A model generated the notes under the pieces. It did no database searches, was not told the DNA's origin, and saw nothing but the letters and a program-made list of their open reading frames with translations. Below are positions 1 through 5,836 of a stretch of DNA of 5,836 nt, piece after piece. Made by a program: the position numbers and the translations under genes. Every line of letters starts with the position of its first letter. Positions within the stretch are counted from its first letter, which is position 1. Origin of the DNA: Pseudomonadota bacterium (lineage in GTDB: Bacteria > Pseudomonadota > Alphaproteobacteria > Acetobacterales > Acetobacteraceae); the NCBI GenBank assembly GCA_021828605.1, contig JAJZEG010000391.1:1-5836 (forward strand), given 5' to 3'.

Positions 1-704
1 ATTTGTTTTTGGATGCGCTGAACGGGGTGAGTGATCCGGAGCAAAAACGCAAAATCATCGGCGGCCTGTTTATCGATGTGTTTGAACAGGAAGCGTTAAA
101 ACTGGGCGGCGCTGATTTCCTGGCGCAGGGAACGCTCTATCCCGATGTGATCGAGAGCGTCTCGGTGAGCGGCGGGCCGAGTGCGGTGATCAAATCGCAT
201 CATAATGTGGGCGGGCTACCCGCGCGGATGCGGCTCAAACTGGTCGAACCGTTGCGCGAATTATTCAAGGACGAGGTGCGCGCCCTGGGCCGCGAACTCG
301 GTTTGCCTGAAACCCTTGTTGGCCGACACCCCTTCCCCGGCCCTGGCCTCGCGATCCGGATACCCGGTCCGGTCGACCGGGAAAAAGTTGCGATCCTGCA
401 ACAGGCTGATGCGATTTATTTGCAGGAAATCCGCACGGCGGGCTTATATGACCAAATCTGGCAGGCGTTTGTCGCGTTATTACCGGTGCGCAGCGTGGGC
501 GTGATGGGTGATAGCCGCACCTATGATTACGCCTGCGCCCTGCGCGCGGTGACCAGCACCGATGGCATGACCGCCGATGTGTTCCCGTTCGAAATGAGTT
601 TCCTGAACCGGGTGGCCGGGCGAATTGTCAATGAGGTGCGCGGGATCAATCGGGTAACCTTTGATATTACCAGCAAACCGCCCGGCACCATCGAGTGGGA
701 GTGA
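1..704 (+). CDS. guaA: GMP synthase (glutamine-hydrolysing), C-terminal part; 5' end outside window
   Basis: This is the 3' end of guaA. GMP synthase is the cytoplasmic enzyme that aminates XMP to GMP using ATP and glutamine, the last step of de novo guanine nucleotide synthesis. The visible 234 codons cover the distal part of the ATP-pyrophosphatase domain and the whole C-terminal dimerisation/XMP-binding domain. Seen directly, numbering from the TTG codon at position 3: [11 protein letters not shown] (42-52), [10 protein letters not shown] (64-73), RHPFPGPGL (108-116), [11 protein letters not shown] and the terminal KPPGTIEWE. All are near-invariant in GuaA. Complete family members are about 520 residues, so the N-terminal glutamine amidotransferase domain and the P-loop of the ATPase domain lie left of the window. 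The TTG at position 3 is an internal Leu codon, not a start, because the frame is open to the edge. No frameshift or missing conserved motif is visible. The identification is very secure. Confidence 0.98.
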   Translation, partial: LFLDALNGVSDPEQKRKIIGGLFIDVFEQEALKLGGADFLAQGTLYPDVIESVSVSGGPSAVIKSHHNVGGLPARMRLKLVEPLRELFKDEVRALGRELGLPETLVGRHPFPGPGLAIRIPGPVDREKVAILQQADAIYLQEIRTAGLYDQIWQAFVALLPVRSVGVMGDSRTYDYACALRAVTSTDGMTADVFPFEMSFLNRVAGRIVNEVRGINRVTFDITSKPPGTIEWE

Positions 705-705
705 C

Positions 706-727
706 CGGCGCGGTCAAACGCCGATTT
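706..727 (+). terminator. Probable rho-independent terminator of guaA
   Basis: Two bases after the guaA stop codon, CGGCG (706-710) can pair with CGCCG (719-723) around an 8-base loop. The hairpin is followed by A and then TTTT (725-728). The stem is all GC but only five base pairs, and the T-run is short, so termination may be partial. The T-run overlaps the stop codon of the convergent gene. The opposite strand has no T-run after the hairpin, so it is not an obvious terminator for that gene. Confidence 0.5.
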
Positions 728-3636
728 TAAGCCGCTGGCGACGCCCTAGCCACACGATAATCATCAAGCCTTTGGATCGTCGCACCCTCGGATTGGTGCA
801 AGGACGTTGATCGGGTGGCCATGATCTGCGGCTTGATTTGATCGAGGACCTGTTGCGCTGCCGTCAGCGCCTCGGCGATTTGCCAGTGGCATGCTTGCAA
901 AGCGAGGGCGCGGCGTTGGTCGGCCAGCAGAATGCCGGTGAGCGCGGCGTGATCCAGGCTTGCGATCAGCGCGTCATAAATAGCGCGCTCGGTCGCCTCG
1001 CGGGTGAGTAGGTTGATGGTGTAATAATGGTCCGTGAAGCCTGCCAACCGGGCGGCAGCCTCCGGCGCGCCACACCGGATCGCGAGCAAGGACGTTGATT
1101 GCAAACAGGCAACGAGCACCAGCTCGATTCCCAAATCCGCCACCAGCGGCAACGCTTCGACCAGCGCGTCATGCGCCGTCGGTCGGTCATCGAGCGCCAG
1201 CGCGTAGCAGGCGATATTTCCCAAGGTAAATCCAAGATCGATCAAATTACCGCTGCCACGGCAGCTTTCAATCACCGCCTGCGCCTCGGTGGTTGCGCCC
1301 GCCGGATCGCCAGCGGCGAATTTGATTTCGGCCAGATTGAGCCGCACCATTTGCAAATTGACCGTATCATTGAACGCCGTGCTGATCGTGATCGCCTCAT
1401 TCAGCAGGGCGATGGCTGCGCGAGACTCACCGGCAAATTGCGCCATCGACCCCAAAATATTGAGCAGCCAAGCGCGGTTCCGGTTCACCCCGATCAACGG
1501 CAGCGCGCGGTTGATCACATCAAGATAAGGCTGGGCCGCCGATAGCGCGCCGGGCGCGGCCAGACAAACCGCGACCCGCCCTGCCGCGAGCGCCAGATTT
1601 TCTGGCTGGTCCAGCCGCCGATACCGCGCCAAAGCATCAAGGGCCGGGCCAATTTTGCGCTTGTCGCCGAACGCACCGCCGCTGCCCGCAAAGGCGAGAT
1701 CAAGCCCGATCCGTGCTGCAATCGGGTCGGGCGTGGTTGGCGTGAGATGTGATGCTGCCAGATTTAGCCAATGATGTTGTTCGGCGGTCAGGCCCAGATC
1801 GCGCCAGAGCGGGCTGGTGGCACAGATCAGCGCAAGGCCGGCGGCTGGGTCGCCTTGTGGGCCGAATGCCCAAGTGAGGCCCGCGCGCAAATTATCCAAA
1901 TCAAGCGCGTAGCTTGCGCGCCAGCCATCGGCTCGGGTCACCGGCCAGGCGGTTTCAGCCGCGCGGTAATGGCGGATGAGCCAGGCGCATAAGCGCGCCA
2001 TGATCGGCGCGCGATCAGCATCGTCCAGTTTTTCGCGCAAATAATAGCGCATGGTTTCATGCAGCCGATAACGCGTTACCGCACTGGTCGCCGGCTGCAC
2101 GGTGATCAGCGATTGATCCAGCAATTCAGCGAGCAAATCAATAATTCGGTCCGGCTGCAATGGGCTGGTGCCGACAATTTCCGACGCGGCATCCAGGGAA
2201 AAACTGCCACCGAACGCGCCGAGCCGGGCCAAGCCCAACGATTCCTCGGCTGACAATAAATCATGGCTCCAATCGATCATGGTGCGCAATGTGCGCTGCC
2301 CTGCGGGACCGCCGCGCATGCCACTGACCAGCAAGCGAAATCGATCATCCAACCCCGCCACCACTTCGCGCGGCGTGTGCAGGCGCATCCGCGACGCCGC
2401 CAGCTCAATGGCGAGCGGAATACCGTCCAGCCGCTGGCAAATCACCACCACGTCAGCGACGTTGTTGGCATCGAGGGTAAAATCAGCTTGCACTAAGCGC
2501 GCGCGCTCGACGAATAATTTGATCGCGGAATAATCAAGCGCCGTCTCGGCGTTGAGCTTGCGTGCCAGATCCGGCTCAGGGACGGTCAAACTGCGGAGCG
2601 ATAATCGTTGCTCGCCCGGCAATCCCAGCGGGCTGCGGCTGGTGGCAAGGATGGTGATGCCAGGGTTGCGCCGCAGCAGAACGCCGGTCAGCCGGGAAGC
2701 TGCCTCGATCAGATGCTCGCAATTATCCAGAATAATCAGCAAGGTGCTACCGCGCAGCGCCGAGGCGAGCTGCTCATCTGGATGGCCCGCACCCCCGCCA
2801 TTGAGCGCAATCGTCAGGGTTGCCGCCACCGCCGGCGCAACCTGCTCGGCATCGCTGAGACCCGCCAGCTCCACCAACCACACACCATCGGGATAATCAT
2901 CCAAAGCAGCCGAAGCCGCCTGCACCGCGAGCCTGGTTTTGCCGATGCCGCCCGAGCCGAGCAGGGTGACCAGCCGATGGTCCGCAGCCAACCCGCGCAG
3001 CATCGCCAATTCCGCCTCGCGGCCAATGAAACGGCTGACCGGCAATGGCAAATTATTCGGCCGCGCCTGCAGCGTGCTCAGCGGCGGAAAATGATCCTCC
3101 AATCCCGGCCCGGTGAGCTGAAATATCTCCTCCTCCTGGCCCAGATCCTTCAACCGATGGCGGCCCAGGCTGCGTAGCGAAAAAGGCGTCGCGACGGCAT
3201 TGGCCTGATAAACGGTGGCTGAAACGAGAATTTGACCGCCATGCCCCGCCGACATCAACAGCTTGGTGCGCGCAAGGGTTAAGCCGAAATAATCATCGTC
3301 ACGAAACTCTGCCGGGCCGCAATGCACGCCAATGCGGAAACTCAATCCGGCAATCGCGGTAAAATCCTCGCCCGCCAGCCTGATTTGTAACATCGCTGCC
3401 GCCCGCAGCGCGGCATCCGTCTGAGCAAACACCGCGCAACCGCCATCACCCAGGGTTTTGAACACCACGCCACCCGCCGCCGCAACGACATCACGGAGCA
3501 GCGCATCATGCCGCGCCAGTGCAGCGCCCATTTCACCCGGGAACATCGCCCACCGCTTGGTCGAGCCCTCAATGTCGGTGAATAGGAACGTATAATGCAG
3601 GTTCGCCTGCTCAGAAATCCGCGTCAGATCATCCAT
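727..3636 (-). CDS. Class III cyclase-like / STAND ATPase / TPR multidomain signalling protein
   Basis: This is a 969-residue, probably cytoplasmic protein with no signal peptide or membrane segment. Residues about 13-175 are a class III adenylate/guanylate cyclase-type domain: FTDIEGST (metal Asp D21), FKTLGDGG (adenine-type Lys K60, second metal Asp D64), RIGVHCG, DDYFG (D115) and GHGGQILVS. Residues about 195-470 are a STAND/NB-ARC-like ATPase: FIGREAEL, Walker A GSGGIGKT (227-234), Walker B LLIILDN (299-305, D304), a sensor-like TSR (331-333), GIPLAIELAA (404-413) and winged-helix-like DWSHDLL (454-460). The rest is Ala/Leu-rich helical sequence that looks like degenerate TPR repeats. Proteins of this layout are annotated as cyclase/ATPase regulators in proteobacteria and mycobacteria, and their ligand and output are mostly unknown. 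In the cyclase domain the usual N-x-x-x-R of the transition state is A122 and L126, so activity is doubtful. No C-terminal LuxR HTH is seen. The ATG start is supported by an in-frame TAG at 3679-3681, with no other ATG, GTG, TTG or CTG between it and this ATG. The gene is convergent with guaA (22-bp gap) and lies 120 bp downstream of an RND pump gene. Confidence 0.93.
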   Translation of the reverse strand: MDDLTRISEQANLHYTFLFTDIEGSTKRWAMFPGEMGAALARHDALLRDVVAAAGGVVFKTLGDGGCAVFAQTDAALRAAAMLQIRLAGEDFTAIAGLSFRIGVHCGPAEFRDDDYFGLTLARTKLLMSAGHGGQILVSATVYQANAVATPFSLRSLGRHRLKDLGQEEEIFQLTGPGLEDHFPPLSTLQARPNNLPLPVSRFIGREAELAMLRGLAADHRLVTLLGSGGIGKTRLAVQAASAALDDYPDGVWLVELAGLSDAEQVAPAVAATLTIALNGGGAGHPDEQLASALRGSTLLIILDNCEHLIEAASRLTGVLLRRNPGITILATSRSPLGLPGEQRLSLRSLTVPEPDLARKLNAETALDYSAIKLFVERARLVQADFTLDANNVADVVVICQRLDGIPLAIELAASRMRLHTPREVVAGLDDRFRLLVSGMRGGPAGQRTLRTMIDWSHDLLSAEESLGLARLGAFGGSFSLDAASEIVGTSPLQPDRIIDLLAELLDQSLITVQPATSAVTRYRLHETMRYYLREKLDDADRAPIMARLCAWLIRHYRAAETAWPVTRADGWRASYALDLDNLRAGLTWAFGPQGDPAAGLALICATSPLWRDLGLTAEQHHWLNLAASHLTPTTPDPIAARIGLDLAFAGSGGAFGDKRKIGPALDALARYRRLDQPENLALAAGRVAVCLAAPGALSAAQPYLDVINRALPLIGVNRNRAWLLNILGSMAQFAGESRAAIALLNEAITISTAFNDTVNLQMVRLNLAEIKFAAGDPAGATTEAQAVIESCRGSGNLIDLGFTLGNIACYALALDDRPTAHDALVEALPLVADLGIELVLVACLQSTSLLAIRCGAPEAAARLAGFTDHYYTINLLTREATERAIYDALIASLDHAALTGILLADQRRALALQACHWQIAEALTAAQQVLDQIKPQIMATRSTSLHQSEGATIQRLDDYRVARASPAA

Positions 3637-3641
3637 TGGTT

Positions 3642-3645
3642 TCCC
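3642..3645 (-). promoter_or_regulatory. Weak Shine-Dalgarno-like site for the cyclase/STAND gene
   Basis: On the minus strand GGGA lies five bases before the ATG at 3636 (context GTGGGAAACCA-ATG). The match to the anti-SD core is short, so translation may be modest. It nevertheless agrees with the only usable start codon after the in-frame TAG at 3679-3681. Confidence 0.4.
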
Positions 3646-3662
3646 ACAGCCGAAGCGTGGCG

Positions 3663-3692
3663 ATGGTGCGATGTTACTCTATAGAATGTCAA
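3663..3692 (-). promoter_or_regulatory. Candidate promoter of the cyclase/STAND gene
   Basis: On the minus strand a perfect -35-type TTGACA occupies 3692-3687. With an 18-base spacer, CACCAT (3668-3663) is the best -10 candidate. It matches the consensus only at the second, fifth and sixth bases. The predicted transcript would have a short leader of about 20 bases. An imperfect 20-bp palindrome (3672-3691) lies across the hexamer and spacer and could be an operator. Only the -35 hexamer is convincing, so this is a tentative call. If real, it means the gene need not depend on transcription from the upstream pump gene. Confidence 0.25.
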
Positions 3693-3756
3693 ACAGGATC
3701 CACTTTATTGGTCGCAATACTGCCCTGCGATACAAATGCCATGCGCAGTGTGGCGA

Positions 3757-5836
3757 TTAATCCTCCTCGGTTTGATCGAACTTAACGAAACGTCCCGCGA
3801 GGGTCGGCAGGAGCAGCAGGGTCAACATCGTCGCGCTGATCAGGCCGCCTAAAATAACGATCGCCATCGGCCCTTCGATTTCATCGCCGGTGCTGCCGGT
3901 ATTCAGTGCCAAGGGCAGTAAGCCCAACGCGGTGACGGATGCGGTGAGCAAAATAGCGGGCAGCCGGTCCATCGCACCATGGCGCACCGTGTCGTTGTTC
4001 CAAGGGTGGCCCTGCTCGCGCACCAGCCTGCCGTAATGCATCATCAGCATCAGCCCATTGCGCAAGGCAATACCGAACAACGTCACAAACCCAACCATCG
4101 CCCCCAGCGAGAGGGTGCCGATCCCGGTTAACCAAACCGCCGCGATCCCGCCGATTAACGCGAAGGGCAGGCCGAGGGCGAGTAGTGCTACCGAGCGCCA
4201 ACGCCCCAGCGCAATCGTCAGCAAACACAGGATCGCAATCAGCGCGATGGCGCCGAAACCAAGCAGACGGCTCCGCGCACTGCTCGCCGAGACCGCAGTG
4301 CCGCCAAAGGTGAGGTAGTCGCCGCGATGAAAATGGAACTTTGCCAGCCTATGCTTGATCGCCGCCAAATAGGCCGCACTATGCCCCGACGCGATGGCCA
4401 CCGAAATCACCTGTACCCGCCTGGCATCATTATGCAAAATAAGCTGGGGTGCGGTGGTTTCGTGAATCCGCGCAACCGCACCCAACGGCACGATGGCGCC
4501 GGTTATGGTGGCAATCGGCACGCGCGCGAGCGACGCCGGATCATGACGCCAGCGCGCGGGCAAGGTCACGATAATGGGCACGATCCTCACCCCCCGATAG
4601 ACCTGGCCAACCCGATCCCCGGCATAGGCCGCTTGAATGGTTTGCAGCAACGCCTGGGCGGTCACGCCGTCGCGGCGCATCGCCCCGCGCCGGGCGGTAA
4701 TCGCGATGGTCGGCGTATTGGGCGGGGCTTCGAGCGTAACCGCCCCGGCGCCTTTCACCCGGCGCAGAAGGGCAGCGATTTTTTCGGCGTCATTGCCCAG
4801 AGCCTGCATATGCGGCCCATACACGGTTACCACGAGCGGCGCGGTAAAGCCCGACAGCCCTTCATGGATGCGCTCAGCCAAAAACGTATTGACCCAGAAC
4901 CGCGTTCCCGGCGCGCCACGCACTGAAGCGAGCAAATGCTGCGCCTCCGCAGCGACGTCATTCGCGCCATTGCTGCGCAAGGTCATGTCAATTTCGGCTT
5001 TGTTGGTGCCGGGATGACCGTTACTCAAATTGGCTCGACCAATATGCATCACCACCCGTGCCACCGATTTTTCATGGTCCAGCTTGGCAAACACCCGCTC
5101 GCCAATGCTGATCATGCTATCAATCGAGGTGCCGGGGGCGGTCTGGAAATGCATGATCACCTGCCGCGCGTTGAATTGCGGCAAAAAGCTCACCCCAATC
5201 GCACCGATGCTCACGGCCAAGCCAACAAACAGCACGGCAACCACCAGGGTAAAAATCCGAAACCGCTTATTCACCCAATCGAGAACCCGACCATAACAGC
5301 CACGGGCGATGCGTATGGGTGCGGGTTCACTATCGCTGACACCGGCCCGCGCCAGCAACAAAGCGGCGAGCGCGGGGGTCAAAGTGAGTGCGACGACCAA
5401 CGAGGACAGGATCGCCGCGATATAAGCGATGCCCAGTGAGGCAAATAAGCGTCCGGGCACGCCGCCCAATAACAAAATCGGGATGAAAATAATCGCGACC
5501 GACAAGGTCGCATAAATAATCGCACTGCGTACTTCGACTGATGCGCGCAAAATAACCCCGAGCGGCGGTTCAGGGTTCGGGCGGTTCCGGTTTTCGCGCA
5601 ATCGGCGAAAAATATTCTCAGCATCAACCACCGCGTCATCGACCACAGCACCCAGCGCAATCGCGAGGCCGGCCAGCGCCATGATGTTGAGCGTAATCCC
5701 CATCAGCCGCAGGATTTCGGTTGCGGCCAGCAGCGAAACCGGGATCGAGGCGAATGAAATCAACGCCACCCGCCAGTTGCGCAGCATCAGGAACAGCACC
5801 ACCAAAATTAACCCCGCGCCAATCGCCAAATCAATG
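3757..5836 (-). CDS. RND efflux pump inner-membrane subunit, CusA/CzcA-related; N-terminus outside window
   Basis: This is the C-terminal 692 codons of an RND transporter, the proton-driven inner-membrane pump of a tripartite efflux system. Full-length members are about 1,030 residues. The part before TM2, meaning TM1 and most of the first periplasmic loop, lies right of the window, where the frame is open. Numbering from the TTG at 5829, visible hydrophobic segments fit TM2 (2-17), TM3 (21-42), TM4 (46-70), TM5-6 (103-160), TM7 (192-212), a large periplasmic loop (about 213-521) and TM8-12 (522-678). TM4 carries the proton-relay-type motif VVDDAVVDAEN (62-72), followed by IFRRLREN and SVEVRSAIIYATL. 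The C-terminal GFVTLFGIALRNG and GPMAIVILGGLIS are typical of the heavy-metal (HME/CusA-CzcA) branch rather than the AcrB/HAE1 branch. The substrate cannot be read from the sequence; I infer a metal or other cation. The post-TM7 stretch SFLPQFNAR lacks the acidic residues common there. No partner membrane-fusion or outer-membrane gene lies on the downstream side, so any partners would be upstream, outside the window. Confidence 0.93.
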   Translation of the reverse strand, partial: IDLAIGAGLILVVLFLMLRNWRVALISFASIPVSLLAATEILRLMGITLNIMALAGLAIALGAVVDDAVVDAENIFRRLRENRNRPNPEPPLGVILRASVEVRSAIIYATLSVAIIFIPILLLGGVPGRLFASLGIAYIAAILSSLVVALTLTPALAALLLARAGVSDSEPAPIRIARGCYGRVLDWVNKRFRIFTLVVAVLFVGLAVSIGAIGVSFLPQFNARQVIMHFQTAPGTSIDSMISIGERVFAKLDHEKSVARVVMHIGRANLSNGHPGTNKAEIDMTLRSNGANDVAAEAQHLLASVRGAPGTRFWVNTFLAERIHEGLSGFTAPLVVTVYGPHMQALGNDAEKIAALLRRVKGAGAVTLEAPPNTPTIAITARRGAMRRDGVTAQALLQTIQAAYAGDRVGQVYRGVRIVPIIVTLPARWRHDPASLARVPIATITGAIVPLGAVARIHETTAPQLILHNDARRVQVISVAIASGHSAAYLAAIKHRLAKFHFHRGDYLTFGGTAVSASSARSRLLGFGAIALIAILCLLTIALGRWRSVALLALGLPFALIGGIAAVWLTGIGTLSLGAMVGFVTLFGIALRNGLMLMMHYGRLVREQGHPWNNDTVRHGAMDRLPAILLTASVTALGLLPLALNTGSTGDEIEGPMAIVILGGLISATMLTLLLLPTLAGRFVKFDQTEED

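Noticed and set aside
680..730. The guaA 3' end as an integration (att) site for a genomic island.
   Set aside because: The 3' end of guaA is a known integration site for genomic islands. I saw no second copy of the guaA end sequence, no integrase and no repeat elsewhere in the window; the adjacent gene is a convergent signalling gene.
798..1099. Exact 14-bp direct repeat GCAAGGACGTTGAT at 798-811 and 1086-1099.
   Set aside because: The copies are 288 bp apart, in the same frame inside one coding region, and encode STSL in different surroundings. The flanking protein sequence is not similar, so chance plus codon bias is the simplest explanation.
1099..3177. Several plus-strand open frames of 60-190 codons inside the minus-strand signalling gene.
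   Set aside because: Their translations are Arg/Gln/Ala-rich without recognisable domains, as expected from the reverse strand of a GC-rich gene, while the minus-strand frame has clear domain motifs throughout.
3712..3730. Hairpin TCGCA/TGCGA (minus strand) as terminator of the RND pump gene.
   Set aside because: The stem is only five base pairs with a 9-base loop, and no T-run follows, so it does not meet the pattern of an intrinsic terminator.
4058..5439. Plus-strand open frames of 86-199 codons opposite the RND pump gene.
   Set aside because: They show no domain motifs and no ribosome binding context that stands out, and they lie entirely against a well-supported coding frame.

Overview
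The window reads as ordinary chromosomal DNA from a GC-rich bacterium. It is most likely an alphaproteobacterium: the guaA C-terminus ([23 protein letters not shown]) resembles alphaproteobacterial GMP synthases as I recall them. I cannot name the genus. Three genes fill almost all of the window. Two are cut by its edges, and no gap exceeds about 120 bases.

Layout: (1) Positions 1-704, plus strand, hold the C-terminal 234 codons of guaA (GMP synthase), followed by a short GC hairpin with a T-run that probably terminates it. (2) Positions 727-3636, minus strand and convergent with guaA, hold a 969-residue multidomain signalling protein. It has an N-terminal class III nucleotide cyclase-type domain, a central STAND/NB-ARC-type P-loop ATPase (Walker A, Walker B, GIPLA motif, winged-helix-like region) and a long C-terminal TPR-like helical region. 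No LuxR-type DNA-binding domain is visible. (3) Positions 3637-3756 form a 120-bp gap with a perfect TTGACA hexamer and an imperfect palindrome upstream of the signalling gene. (4) Positions 3757-5836, minus strand, hold the C-terminal two-thirds of an RND-superfamily inner-membrane efflux pump related to the heavy-metal (CusA/CzcA) branch. Its start lies beyond the right edge.

The pump and the signalling gene are on the same strand, but the gap between them carries its own promoter-like sequence, so a shared operon is not shown. guaA looks unrelated to both. The observation most worth a second look is in the cyclase domain. Both metal-binding Asp and the adenine-selecting Lys are kept, but the Asn and Arg expected to stabilise the transition state are Ala and Leu, which suggests a pseudo-cyclase or altered activity. 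I saw no mobile element, CRISPR array, RNA gene or clear new multigene system.
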